From a bacterium (GTDB lineage: Bacteria; Myxococcota_A; UBA9160; UBA4427), in the NCBI GenBank assembly GCA_024742285.1, contig JANSYR010000002.1, forward strand, positions 186,001-250,000: 64,000 nt of DNA. Reading direction: 5' to 3'. A program made the translations under genes and the position numbers. Below, piece after piece: positions 15,482-24,445 of the stretch (position 1 is the stretch's first letter; the number at the start of each line of letters is the position of its first letter). The notes under the pieces are model-generated. The model was not told the DNA's origin, searched no databases, and saw nothing but the letters and a program-made list of their open reading frames with translations.

Positions 15482-16677
15482 GCGTCGCCGGATCCCTGCT
15501 CGAGGGAGAGGGGCAGGGCGCCGACGTCGCCGTAGGCGTCCGTATAGCGGCTGAAGCGCTCTCGGACTTCGTCCTCGTCGAGGCCGTACTCGTCGAGGGT
15601 GTAGTGGTGCTGGCCGTGCTTGCCCTTCGGATTGGCGGCGCGGAAGCGGCGAATCGCGTCCTCGGCGTCGTCGGTCCAGGGCAGCCCGAAATAGGCATGG
15701 ATGTCCTGGATGGCGGAAATCGGATCCTTCACAAATCGCTCGAAGGGTAGGTCGTAGAACTGCGACGGGCCTCGGCCTTCGCGGGCCGCCATCATCCGGT
15801 AGATGCTCTCCTCCCAGAGCGCGAGGGTCTCGCGGCCGAACGCGCGGATGTCGGTGCCCTCGTTCATGGCGGAGCGCGACGCCCAGCACAGACTGCAGAC
15901 CGAAGCGATCATCGGCACGGGGTCGCGATGGGTCTGGATGATCATCGCGTCGGGGTAGACGTCGAGGAGCGCGTCCGCGCCGTAGAGGTGGGTCGCGTCC
16001 TTGAAGAGCCAGCGCTTCTCGGGAGAGGCCGAGCCGACCAGCTGTGCGTTCCGGCGGTGGCGCGCGTAGACCGGGCGGAGATCCGCCTTCGCCCGCCACT
16101 CGGCGTAGCCGTGGACGTCCGCGTTCGCCTGGTAGGATCCGTGGGTGAAGCTCTGCTCGAAGACGTTCCAGTCCTCGTCGGGCAGGAAGGCCTCGATCTC
16201 GTGGGTCGCTCGCATGTCGGGGCTTCGGGCGAACATCATGTCGACCCGCGCGAGTGCGGCCTGGTAGTCGGGGTCGGCGTCCCAGTCGGCGCGCGGCGGA
16301 CGCGGTTTCGGCGTGCGCATCAGCCAGTGCTCGAAGGCCTGCAGGGCCGGGTCCTGGGCCATCAGGTGGTGGAGGGCCGTGGTGCCGGTGCGTGGGAGGC
16401 CGATGATCACGAGTGGGCGCTCGATCTTCGCTTCGGCGGCTTCCGGACGGCGTCGCCAGCCCTCCTCGCAGAGCAATCGCGCCTGAAGGGCGTCGACGAT
16501 CATGGCCTGGTGACCGATCTCGCCGACGGAGGTGAGGCGGGCGTCCTCGTCGAGGGATCGGCACAGCACGCCGAGTGCTTCGCGGTAGTCGTCTTCGCCG
16601 AAGTCGTCGAGGCCGCGCACTTCGGAAGCGCGTGCGTGGAACTCGTCGATCGAATCGCTGAACCGGAACGGGGCCAA
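15478..16677 (-). CDS. Sulfotransferase family protein
   Basis: A 399-residue protein. Residues 90-110 hold the 5'-phosphosulfate-binding loop 'IIGLPRTGTTALHHLM', the hallmark of the PAPS-dependent sulfotransferase fold. 'TQTHRDPVPMIASVCSL'-like sequence (written in the protein as IIQTHRDPVPMIASV) near 245 is the 3'-phosphate-binding block. It probably sulfates a lipid, sterol or carbohydrate acceptor. The family is abundant in lipid-degrading Actinobacteria and deltaproteobacteria. Translationally coupled to the phosphoesterase gene downstream. Confidence 0.85.
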   Translation of the reverse strand: MAPFRFSDSIDEFHARASEVRGLDDFGEDDYREALGVLCRSLDEDARLTSVGEIGHQAMIVDALQARLLCEEGWRRRPEAAEAKIERPLVIIGLPRTGTTALHHLMAQDPALQAFEHWLMRTPKPRPPRADWDADPDYQAALARVDMMFARSPDMRATHEIEAFLPDEDWNVFEQSFTHGSYQANADVHGYAEWRAKADLRPVYARHRRNAQLVGSASPEKRWLFKDATHLYGADALLDVYPDAMIIQTHRDPVPMIASVCSLCWASRSAMNEGTDIRAFGRETLALWEESIYRMMAAREGRGPSQFYDLPFERFVKDPISAIQDIHAYFGLPWTDDAEDAIRRFRAANPKGKHGQHHYTLDEYGLDEDEVRERFSRYTDAYGDVGALPLSLEQGSGDA

Positions 16678-16786
16678 CCGGGGGTCTCCTTGGAGACCAG
16701 AGAATAGGGAATGGCCCGCGTGGCGGGCGGCCGGGCCGGGCTATCGTCGGCCGGCGCGAAACGGCGCAGTCGAGGAGGGGAGTTCG

Positions 16787-18031
16787 ATGGGTCACGCGGA
16801 ATCGATTCTCGGGCAGGGGCGAGCAGGGCGTGTCGTTGCGACGTCGTGGGTGTTCGCAATTCTCGCGGCTTGCGCCGCGAGCCCGCCGCCCGCGCCGGAA
16901 GCGTCCGCGAACCCCTATGCGGAGCTCGCCAGCGTCCGCGCCTTCGAGCAGGTCCAGGCGACCCTCGAAGCCATGAAGCAGGTCGTGCTCGAGGACGCCG
17001 AGACCGAGCGCGAGGCGAGCGAGGGCATGCGCGCGATCCTGCGGACCTTCGCGATGTCGATGGACACGGCGGGAGATGCCAACCCGAAGGCCCCGCACTT
17101 CGCGCGGCTGGATACGAAGATCCGCAAGGTCGGCGGCGACAACCCCGACGCCGAGTACGACAACGTCCATCTGGACAACCGCTGGGACTACGTGATCCGA
17201 GGCAACCTCGGGACGGTCCGACACGTGAGCTTCACGATCAGCGGCGCCGTCCAGCCCGACGGCCGCCGGGCCCGGCTCGCGTACTTCAATGAGCGCACCC
17301 TCGGCGCGGACGAGAACGGCGACTTCGAGATCCACCTGACGAAGGAGGACGACGGCGGGCCGAACTGGGTCGATACCTCGAACGGCGTGACCTCGATCCT
17401 CGTTCGCCAGTACATCGGTGATCGAGCCGCGGAGTCCCTCGCCACCTACGACATCGGGGTCGTCGGACGCACGCCCTACGAGGGCATCCCGGCCTCGACC
17501 GACCGCGAGATCGCACAGGCCCTCATGGCGGCGAGCTACGGCCTGCAGTTCATGTTCACGATGCACCGGACGATCGGCCCGGAGCTGTGGGACGCGCCGA
17601 ACACCTTCTCGAGCTTCAACTCCGACTCGTTCGGGGAGGACATCAGCAGCGCCGACAACCTCTACATGTTCGGTACCTACCAGATCGAGGAGGACGAAGC
17701 GCTCGTGATCGAGACCGATCCCCTCGACGTCCGCTACTGGAACCTCGCGATCGAGTCGCGCTGGCACGAGACCGTCGACTACCTGACGCGGCGGACCCAC
17801 CTGAGCCTCGACCACGCGGTCGTCGACGACGATGGCAAGCTGCGTTTCGTGATCGCCCACGGCAAGACGCCGCATCCGAACTGGATCGAGACCGGCGGCC
17901 ATCGCAAAGGCTGGATGACCTTCCGGTGGGTCGGCGAGCGGGACGCGGAGGTCGCGATGCCGACGGTGCTCCGGGTGAAGCGCGCAGACGTGCCGGAGGT
18001 CCTGGCGGCGCGATCGGGCGGGGGCGCCTGA
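16787..18031 (+). CDS. Exported DUF1214 protein
   Basis: A 414-residue protein with a hydrophobic N-terminus ending in 'FAILAACAAS', probably a lipoprotein signal. The C-terminal region (about 300-370) matches DUF1214: 'YQIEEDEALVIETDP', 'RYWNLAIESRWHETVDY' and 'DGKLRFVIAHGK'. The middle part resembles the associated beta-domain of this family. Function is unknown, though relatives are frequent in steroid- and lipid-degrading bacteria. A strong GAGGAGGGG ribosome-binding site precedes ATG 16787. It is divergent from the sulfotransferase operon. Confidence 0.75.
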   Translation: MGHAESILGQGRAGRVVATSWVFAILAACAASPPPAPEASANPYAELASVRAFEQVQATLEAMKQVVLEDAETEREASEGMRAILRTFAMSMDTAGDANPKAPHFARLDTKIRKVGGDNPDAEYDNVHLDNRWDYVIRGNLGTVRHVSFTISGAVQPDGRRARLAYFNERTLGADENGDFEIHLTKEDDGGPNWVDTSNGVTSILVRQYIGDRAAESLATYDIGVVGRTPYEGIPASTDREIAQALMAASYGLQFMFTMHRTIGPELWDAPNTFSSFNSDSFGEDISSADNLYMFGTYQIEEDEALVIETDPLDVRYWNLAIESRWHETVDYLTRRTHLSLDHAVVDDDGKLRFVIAHGKTPHPNWIETGGHRKGWMTFRWVGERDAEVAMPTVLRVKRADVPEVLAARSGGGA

Positions 18032-18222
18032 ACCGAGGCGAGGGCGCAACCCGGGCGACCGCGGTCACCGCGCCGACGGCGCAGGACGTGTGCAATCTGC
18101 GGCGTCCGACGGGCCTCGCTTCGGTCCTGGGGAATCGCCCTCATGGATTCCCGATTCGTTCCGATCACGGTCCTCGCTGCGCCCTTCGGAATCCTCCGGC
18201 GGGTCCGATCGAGGTCCTTCGG

Positions 18223-18876
18223 ATGTCCTGCGCCCTCCCTGCACGGCTCCTTCTTGCCGGCGTGCTCCTTTCCCTCGTCCTCTCGTCCGGGGGATGCGCG
18301 GCTGGGCTTCCCGCCATGGACCTGCTCTCGCCCCCGAGCCACGTCGTCGCGATGGACGGGACGGTCCGGGTGGAGCCGCAGGGGCCGGGTGCCGTCTTCG
18401 CGAGCCCGCGCGCGGCCGCGATGGACGCGCTGGCCTGGTGTTTTCTCGCGTCCCGGGAGCGGCCGCTCGACGGCAGACGTGCTCGCGGCGGCGCGATCAA
18501 GGCCGTCGCAGGCGGCTTCAGCTACGACGCGCCCACCCTCGAGCGACCCGGCACCCGGGTGCTCGCCTATCCGCTCCACTCGACCGATGTCGCGCACTTC
18601 CGGCACGTGCCGGTCCGACGCTGGCCGGGGCACGCCCCGGACGCGATGGACCGGGAAGCCCGTCGGATCGTCTCGAAGGTGGATCCCGCGGAGCGACCCT
18701 ATTTCCTGCTGACGCCGGACCGGCGACTGCGGCTCTACGACGGGAGCGATCGGCCGGCGGAGACGCTCGCGCGAGTGGCGCTCGGCGGCCATCGCGGTGG
18801 GCCGGGTCTGGCGATTCGCGTGCCGGGAGGCGGGACGGATCAGCCGCTCGCGCTCGGAGATGCGTCGAATCGCTGA
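18223..18876 (+). CDS. Lipoprotein of unknown function
   Basis: A 217-residue lipoprotein. The signal peptide is strongly hydrophobic (LLLAGVLLSLVL) and ends at a lipobox-like LSSGGC. The mature part contains 'GGAIKAVAGGFSYDAPTLE' and 'HVPVRRWPG', with a tail rich in Gly and Arg. No family was recognised. ATG 18223 was chosen because it places the signal peptide at the N-terminus; the frame is open far upstream only as an overlap with the DUF1214 gene. Confidence 0.6.
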   Translation: MSCALPARLLLAGVLLSLVLSSGGCAAGLPAMDLLSPPSHVVAMDGTVRVEPQGPGAVFASPRAAAMDALAWCFLASRERPLDGRRARGGAIKAVAGGFSYDAPTLERPGTRVLAYPLHSTDVAHFRHVPVRRWPGHAPDAMDREARRIVSKVDPAERPYFLLTPDRRLRLYDGSDRPAETLARVALGGHRGGPGLAIRVPGGGTDQPLALGDASNR

Positions 18877-19052
18877 ACCTCCGATGCGGTCCCGAGACCT
18901 CACGAGGCTTCCCTGCGCCCCTGTCTCCCTCTCGGAGTCGGGGGCGCGGTCGTTTCGGGCCACCGCTCGTGCCGCGGTCGACACGGGGTTCGGAATCAGT
19001 ACGCTGCACCCCTACCGCCAGGGCCCGATCCCGTGGCCAGCGAGGAGTCCCG

Positions 19053-19430
19053 ATGTCCAGCTCTCCCGACCCCGATCAGATCGTTCGTGACTTCAGCGCT
19101 GCCTGGGGCCGCGCCGACCTCGACTTCATCATGGACGCGTTCGCCGACGACGCGATCTATCACAACATGCCGATGCAGCCCCTCGAAGGGAAGGCGGCGA
19201 TCCGGGCCGGGATCGAGGCCTTCCTGAAGCAGAGCCCGGGCGGGATCGACTTCGAGATCCTGAACCAGGTGAGCGCCGGCAACCTCGTGATGAACGAGCG
19301 GATCGACACCTTCGAGAACGAGGGCAACAAGACCGCGGCCCCGGTCGCGGGCTTCTTCCAGCTCGACGACGCGGGCAAGATCGAGGTCTGGCGCGACTAC
19401 TTCGACATGGGCGCGTTCCAGGCCGGCTAG
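19053..19430 (+). CDS. SnoaL-like / limonene-1,2-epoxide hydrolase-type protein
   Basis: A 125-residue protein with the NTF2-like cone fold typical of limonene-epoxide hydrolases and SnoaL-type cyclases: 'AWGRADLDFIMDAFADDAIYHNMPM' (two blocks, AWGRADLDFIMDAF and ADDAIYHNMPM), then 'GKAAIRAGIEAFL', 'NERIDTFE' and 'VWRDYFDM'. The Asp and Arg/Trp residues in these blocks fit the epoxide-hydrolase active site, so water addition to an epoxide or isomerisation is possible. GAGGAG precedes ATG 19053. The MFS gene starts at the very next base after its stop, so the two are co-transcribed. Confidence 0.8.
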   Translation: MSSSPDPDQIVRDFSAAWGRADLDFIMDAFADDAIYHNMPMQPLEGKAAIRAGIEAFLKQSPGGIDFEILNQVSAGNLVMNERIDTFENEGNKTAAPVAGFFQLDDAGKIEVWRDYFDMGAFQAG

Positions 19431-20726
19431 TTGTCCGCCTCCGACGATGACTCCGCGCGCGGCGTGGCCTTCTCGCCCGGCGTGACCCGCTACGCGCTGG
19501 TCATGCTGACGATCGCGTACGCCTTCAACTTCATCGATCGCCAGATCCTGGTGATCCTCCAGCAGTCCATCAAGGAGGAGATGGCGCTCCTCGACTGGCA
19601 GCTCGGCCTGCTGACCGGGCCGGCCTTCGCCGCGATCTACGTGACGGCCGGCATTCCGGTCGCGTACTGGGCGGACCGTGGCAACCGGAAGAACATCATC
19701 TCGCTGGCCGTCGCGGTCTGGAGCGGGATGACCGTCCTCTCCGGAACGGCACAGAATTTCTGGCAGCTCTTCGCGGCGCGCTTCGGGGTCGGGCTCGGCG
19801 AGGCCGGAGGCAGCCCGCCGGCCCACGCGATGATCAGCGACTACTACCCGCCCGAGGAACGCGGCGCGGCCCTCGGCTTCTATTCGGCGGGCCTCCACTT
19901 CGGCATCGTGCTCGGCTTCCTGATCGGGGCTTTCGTGGAGGAAGCCTTCGGCTGGCGCTACGCGTTCATGGTCGTGGGCGCCCCGGGCGTGATCTTCGCG
20001 GCGATCTTCTTCCTGACCGTGAAGGAGCCGCCGCGTGGCCGCTTCGAGGTCGCCTCGAGTGGCGCTCCCGCTCCGTCTCTCGGAGAGACGATCGCCGTCC
20101 TGCGCGGCTTCCGTTCGTTCTGGCTGATCGCGGTCGCCTGCGGGCTCACGGCATTCGGCGGCTACGGCGTCGGCAACTTCCTGCCCGCATTCATCGAACG
20201 CTCTCATGGCATCTCGGGGTGGGACCTCGGCGTCGTGATGGCCTTCGGCGGGGGCGGTGCCGGCATGGTCGGCACCTTCCTGGGCGGGCGCCTGGCGGAT
20301 CGGCTCGGGGCCGGGGAGCGGCGCTGGTATCTCTGGCTCCCGGCCGTCGCGAGTACCCTCGCACTTCCACTCGTCTTCCCGATGCTCCTGTCCGCGGCAA
20401 CGCCACTCGCGATCTCGTCGATGGTCGTCGTGACGGCGCTGACGAACACCTACCTCGGGCCGAGCCTCGCGACCTGCCACCAGCTGGTCCCGCCTGCGAT
20501 GCGGGCGCTGACGTCCGCGATCCTCTTCTTCATCCTGAACCTGATCGGTCTCGGCTGTGGGCCCCCGCTCGCCGGCGCGCTCAGCGACGTGCTCGGCGAG
20601 ACCTACGGCACGGACGGGCTGCGCTACGCGCTGATGATCGTCGCGATGATCTCGGCGCTCGGCGTCGGGTTCTTCGTGCTGGCCGCGCGGCAGCTTCCGA
20701 AGGACCTCGCCCGGGGCCAGGTCTAA
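19431..20726 (+). CDS. MFS transporter, spinster-like
   Basis: A 431-residue inner-membrane carrier with about 12 helices. The 'YAFNFIDRQILVILQQSIKEEM' region (blocks YAFNFIDRQIL and VILQQSIKEEM), 'YWADRGNRKNIIS' (motif A) and 'RFGVGLGEAGGSPPAHAMISDYYPPEERGAALG' (read as RFGVGLGEAGGSPPAHA and MISDYYPPEERGAALG) match spinster-type MFS proteins often found beside lipid and aromatic catabolic genes. The start is TTG 19431, immediately after the stop of the epoxide-hydrolase-like gene; a later start would trim the first helix. Substrate unknown. Confidence 0.85.
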   Translation: MSASDDDSARGVAFSPGVTRYALVMLTIAYAFNFIDRQILVILQQSIKEEMALLDWQLGLLTGPAFAAIYVTAGIPVAYWADRGNRKNIISLAVAVWSGMTVLSGTAQNFWQLFAARFGVGLGEAGGSPPAHAMISDYYPPEERGAALGFYSAGLHFGIVLGFLIGAFVEEAFGWRYAFMVVGAPGVIFAAIFFLTVKEPPRGRFEVASSGAPAPSLGETIAVLRGFRSFWLIAVACGLTAFGGYGVGNFLPAFIERSHGISGWDLGVVMAFGGGGAGMVGTFLGGRLADRLGAGERRWYLWLPAVASTLALPLVFPMLLSAATPLAISSMVVVTALTNTYLGPSLATCHQLVPPAMRALTSAILFFILNLIGLGCGPPLAGALSDVLGETYGTDGLRYALMIVAMISALGVGFFVLAARQLPKDLARGQV

Positions 20727-21343
20727 CCGGCGCTTCGCGTCGCGGTCACGATCCAGAGCGGGTCGGCGTCGTCTGGCGACCGGTCGACGGGCTCGATGTC
20801 CTCGAAGAGGCCGCACTGGGCATGGTACGCCGCGACGAGTCGGTAGCGCTCGGTCGCACCCGGGACGTGGAATGCGCGGATCGCCTTCGTCGGAAAGCAG
20901 CGGTGGGACATCGCGACGATCGAACGCCCACCGGGCCGCAGGACCCGAGCGACCTCGGCGAAGACCTCGAGGGGCCGCGTGAGGTACTGGACCGAAACCG
21001 CGTTCACGACGAAGTCGAAGCTCGCGTCGGCGTAGGGCAGGGTCGGCTCGCGGTTGAGGTCGTGGACGACGTGCTCGGTGAGCCGCCGATTGGCCGCGAG
21101 CTCCTCGGTGTTCATGCCGAGCCCCGCGACCCTCCCGAGTGGTGGGTCGAGGGGTAGGTGGGAGACCCACGACGACATCAAGTCGAGCACGTCCGCGCCC
21201 GGTGTCAGCACCTCGGCGTAGTAGTCGGTCAACGCCTCGATCGTGGCGTCGTCGATGTGGACGACCATGCGCGCGAACGCGTAGAAGTCCGCATCGGGGG
21301 ATTCGTCCACCCGGTCGGTGGCGTGGGGCGGGAGCGGGGACAA
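20723..21343 (-). CDS. Class I SAM-dependent methyltransferase
   Basis: A 206-residue protein. 'VLDLMSSWVSHLP' near residue 50 is motif I in a degenerate form, 'LPYADASFDFVVNAVSVQYL' (blocks LPYADASFDFVV and NAVSVQYL) matches motifs II-III, and 'EVARVLRPGG' is the usual post-III block of class I methyltransferases. The acceptor is unknown. Its 3' end overlaps the convergent MFS gene by 4 bp. Confidence 0.75.
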   Translation of the reverse strand: MSPLPPHATDRVDESPDADFYAFARMVVHIDDATIEALTDYYAEVLTPGADVLDLMSSWVSHLPLDPPLGRVAGLGMNTEELAANRRLTEHVVHDLNREPTLPYADASFDFVVNAVSVQYLTRPLEVFAEVARVLRPGGRSIVAMSHRCFPTKAIRAFHVPGATERYRLVAAYHAQCGLFEDIEPVDRSPDDADPLWIVTATRSAG

Positions 21344-21385
21344 GGCGATCTCCGAAGCGTGCGCCCCGACTATAGGCCCTTTCGG

Positions 21386-23749
21386 CTAGAGGCCCTTGGG
21401 CTTCGTCCCGATCACTTCGTCCGCGGCGAGCTGCTCGATCGCGTCCTCGGAGAGGCCGACCTCCGTCAGGACCTCGTGGTTGTGCTGACCCATCGTGGGC
21501 GCCGCGGTGCGGTTCCACGCGTCGACGGTCGCGAACGTGAAGGGCGGACGGACGACCGGGTGCGTGCCGACGATCGGATGGTCGACGTTCTCGAAGAAGC
21601 CGCGGGCGATGAACTGCGGATGGAAGGACTGCTTCCGGGAGTCCCAGACGCCGCCGGCCGGGATGCCACGGGCGTGGAGCGCCTGGACGGTCTCGTCGAG
21701 GTCCTGGGTCGCCAACCAGCTCGCGAGCGCCTCGTCGATGACGCCGTGTTTACGGCGGCGCCCGGCGTGGGTCGCGAGCTCCGCGTCGTCGGCCCAGGCC
21801 GGGTTTCCGAGGAGATCCTTGAGGGCGCTCCACTCGTCGTCGTTTCGCACGACCAGCGCGATCCAGTTCTCGTGTCCGGCGCAGGCATAGACGTTCTGGG
21901 GGGCGCCCTGGGGGCCGCGGTTGCCGTCGCGCCCGAGCTCCACGCCGTAGGCGGACCACTCGATCGCGAGCTCCGCCGCCGCATTGAGCGCGCCTTCGAC
22001 CATCGTGCACTCGAGCAGGTGCCCCTTGCCCGTCTTCTCGCGCTCGGCGAGCGCGACCTGCGTCGCGAAGGCCGCGTGCATGCCGGCGAGGGGGTCACAC
22101 GGTCCGCGCTGGATTCGAGGTTGATCGTCCGCGTGGCCGGTGATCCAGGCCAGGCCCGAGATCTGCTCCATCGTCTGGGCGAAGCCCACGTTGTCGCGCC
22201 AGGGGCCGGAGAGGCCGAAAGCGGGCATGCGGACGACGATGCACTTCGGGTTGATCCTGTGGATGTTCTCCCAGTCGAGTCCGAAGTTCTCGACGACCCG
22301 CGGCGAGAAGTTCTCGATGAAGACGTCCGCCTCTTCGATCAGCTTCTTGCAGATCTCGAGGCCCTTCGGGTCGGCCAGGTTGAGCGTGAGCCCGCGCTTG
22401 TTCGTGTTGGCAGCGAGGGTGATCGCGCTCCGCTCCCACCAGTCGCCTTCGGCCATGAAGAGGCCACCCATCATACGCATGCCGTCGGGGCGCTGGATCG
22501 CCTCGACCTTGATCACGTCCGCGCCGAGGTTCGCGAGCATCTGGCAGGCGGAAGGCCCGGCCCACCAGGCGGTCGTGTCGATCACGCGGATCCCCTTCAG
22601 CGGGAGGTCGGGGTCGCTCGCAGCGGAGGGCGTGATCCCGGGGTGCGGGCGTTCGCGAGACTCGATCGCGTCCTGATGCTCCCCGATCGTGGGGACCGGC
22701 TCGAAGGGTCGCGGCTCCTCGCCGTCCATCAGGTAGGGCGAGCGGGGCTGCTGGAAGCCGCCGGTCGGGTTCTTCTTGAAGACGCCCCGTTCCTTCAGAT
22801 GGATGTGGTCGAGCACGGTCTTGCCGCTGCAGACCGGCGCGACGGGGATCCGGAGCAGGGACGCGCGCTCGACGATCTCCGCGGTGGTGTGCTGGGTCGT
22901 CCAGGCGCGGACGATCTCGTTCCACTCGTCCATGCGCGCCATCCGCGTTCCGATCATGGCCCACTCGGGCTCCTCGAGGAGGTCGGGTCTCTCGATCAGG
23001 AGCAGGAAGTCGGTGAACTGCTGGTTCGAGTTGGTGTTGAAGCCGACCCAGCCGTCGAGGGTCGGTTCGATCGAGGGCACCTCGACCGAGCGCGCACCGG
23101 CGACCGCTTCCGGCCGTCCGCTCAGGTGGTCCATCAGGTCGGCGTAGGTCGTCGAGCCGATGTTCATGACCTCGCAGAGCGAGAAGTCGATGTGCTCCCC
23201 CTGACCATTCGCGCGCGAGCGTCGCGCCGCGGCGAGGCCGGCAACCGCGCTGAACGTGCCGCCGATCCACTCGGTCGTCATTCCGCCGCACATCACGGGG
23301 GGCATCGACTGGAGCCCGCGTCCCGAGAGGCCACCGCTGTTCGCCTGGACGACGAGATCCGCCGAGGGCGTGCCCGAAAGCGGGCCGCCGCGTCCGTAGT
23401 CGGAGATCGAGAGAACCGCGAGGCCCGGGTACTGCTCCGCGAGAGCCTTGCCGTCGACCGCGCCGTCGCTCGTCTCGACGACGAGGTCGGCGCCGCGCAG
23501 CAGGGCATCGACGTGGTCGTCGCCGATCGCGCCCACCACCGACTTCTTCGACGTGTTGAGGAACTGGAAGAGGGCGCCGTCCTTGCCGTCGAGGTCCTGG
23601 CCGCTGGCGGTCCACCGTCGTAGCGCGTCGCCTTCCGCCGGCTCGACCTTGATCACCTCGGCGTAGGCGTCGGCGAGCAGCTTGGTGGCGTAGGCACCGG
23701 CGATCCGGTTGCTGAAATCGACGACGCGCAGATCGCGCAGTCCCTGCAT
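21386..23749 (-). CDS. Two-domain CaiB/BaiF-type CoA-transferase (family III)
   Basis: A 787-residue protein made of two family III CoA-transferase domains in tandem, about residues 1-385 ('LRVVDFSNRIAGAYATKLLADAYAEVIKVE', seen as LRVVDFSNRIAGAYATKLL and ADAYAEVIKVE) and 395-787 ('IRVIDTTAWWAGPSACQMLANLGADVIKVE', seen as IRVIDTTAWWAGPSACQML and ANLGADVIKVE). Family enzymes work as intertwined dimers, so a fusion may be an internal pseudo-dimer. They transfer CoA between acyl groups through an Asp-bound intermediate, a common activation step in degradation of steroids, bile acids and aromatics. A GAGGAAA ribosome-binding site precedes ATG 23749. Confidence 0.85.
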   Translation of the reverse strand: MQGLRDLRVVDFSNRIAGAYATKLLADAYAEVIKVEPAEGDALRRWTASGQDLDGKDGALFQFLNTSKKSVVGAIGDDHVDALLRGADLVVETSDGAVDGKALAEQYPGLAVLSISDYGRGGPLSGTPSADLVVQANSGGLSGRGLQSMPPVMCGGMTTEWIGGTFSAVAGLAAARRSRANGQGEHIDFSLCEVMNIGSTTYADLMDHLSGRPEAVAGARSVEVPSIEPTLDGWVGFNTNSNQQFTDFLLLIERPDLLEEPEWAMIGTRMARMDEWNEIVRAWTTQHTTAEIVERASLLRIPVAPVCSGKTVLDHIHLKERGVFKKNPTGGFQQPRSPYLMDGEEPRPFEPVPTIGEHQDAIESRERPHPGITPSAASDPDLPLKGIRVIDTTAWWAGPSACQMLANLGADVIKVEAIQRPDGMRMMGGLFMAEGDWWERSAITLAANTNKRGLTLNLADPKGLEICKKLIEEADVFIENFSPRVVENFGLDWENIHRINPKCIVVRMPAFGLSGPWRDNVGFAQTMEQISGLAWITGHADDQPRIQRGPCDPLAGMHAAFATQVALAEREKTGKGHLLECTMVEGALNAAAELAIEWSAYGVELGRDGNRGPQGAPQNVYACAGHENWIALVVRNDDEWSALKDLLGNPAWADDAELATHAGRRRKHGVIDEALASWLATQDLDETVQALHARGIPAGGVWDSRKQSFHPQFIARGFFENVDHPIVGTHPVVRPPFTFATVDAWNRTAAPTMGQHNHEVLTEVGLSEDAIEQLAADEVIGTKPKGL

Positions 23750-23838
23750 GGCGTTTCCTCGGGATGGGCGGCGGGGCCGCGAGAAGAGCGAAGACTATAG
23801 AGCGGATGCCGGTGCGCCACCGGGCCGTCTGGGCGTGG

Positions 23839-24279
23839 TCAGAAGGTCTTCCATGTCTCGGGAAGGGAGGTCGAGCCCGCCAGCGTGAACTGCAGGCGCT
23901 CGAATCGCCAACCGTCCGGCGTGCGGACGCAGACGTCGTCGTAGATGCCGGTCTGGAGCTCCGCGCGCCCTTCGAGGGTCACCGCGAGCAGGGCGTGCCA
24001 GCGCGCCGTCGCCCGGTCGCCGTCGACCTCGATGCGCGGATTCGTGATGTGGTGGAACGCGAAGGGCATGATCGCCTCGCCGGTGGCCATGAAGGCGCGG
24101 ATGCCGTCGTGCCCTTCGCCGCCGCCGTAGTCGCCGGAGTCCCATACGCCGTCGGGCACGAAGAGCGCGACGACCGCGTCCGGATCGTGTGCTTTCGTGC
24201 CGGTCCAGCCGCCGTCGACGGCGTCCGCGTAGCGCGCCTTCAGCTTCTCGATCTCGTGTACGTCTTCGAGGACACCCAT
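23839..24279 (-). CDS. SnoaL_4/NTF2-like protein
   Basis: A 146-residue NTF2-fold protein of the SnoaL_4 type: an N-terminal helix ('EDVHEIEKLKARYADAVD'), 'DPDAVVALFVPDGVWDSG', then 'FHHITNPRIEVDGDRATARW' and 'IYDDVCVRTPDGWRFERL'. Relatives act as small dehydratase/isomerase-like proteins or ring-hydroxylating accessory proteins in catabolic clusters. It lies 89 bp upstream of the CoA-transferase on the same strand and is divergent from the molybdopterin oxidoreductase gene. Confidence 0.8.
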   Translation of the reverse strand: MGVLEDVHEIEKLKARYADAVDGGWTGTKAHDPDAVVALFVPDGVWDSGDYGGGEGHDGIRAFMATGEAIMPFAFHHITNPRIEVDGDRATARWHALLAVTLEGRAELQTGIYDDVCVRTPDGWRFERLQFTLAGSTSLPETWKTF

Positions 24280-24445
24280 TTCGCGTTCTCCGTGGTCGTG
24301 CGCCGCCCGATGTCGACCCGGGCGAGCGGTGGGGGACCGATTCTCGCCCGCGATCGGCCCGTTCGCGAGGGCGCGCGGGCGGGTTCGAATCGTCTATGGT
24401 GGACGGGTCGATGCGCCGCGACCGGTCGGCGCAGGGAGGCCGCCC

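Noticed and set aside
15482-18049. N-terminal extension of the phosphoesterase frame (1149 codons in total)
   Set aside because: Only 14600-15481 shows the family motifs. The rest lies across the sulfotransferase and, antisense, the DUF1214 gene.
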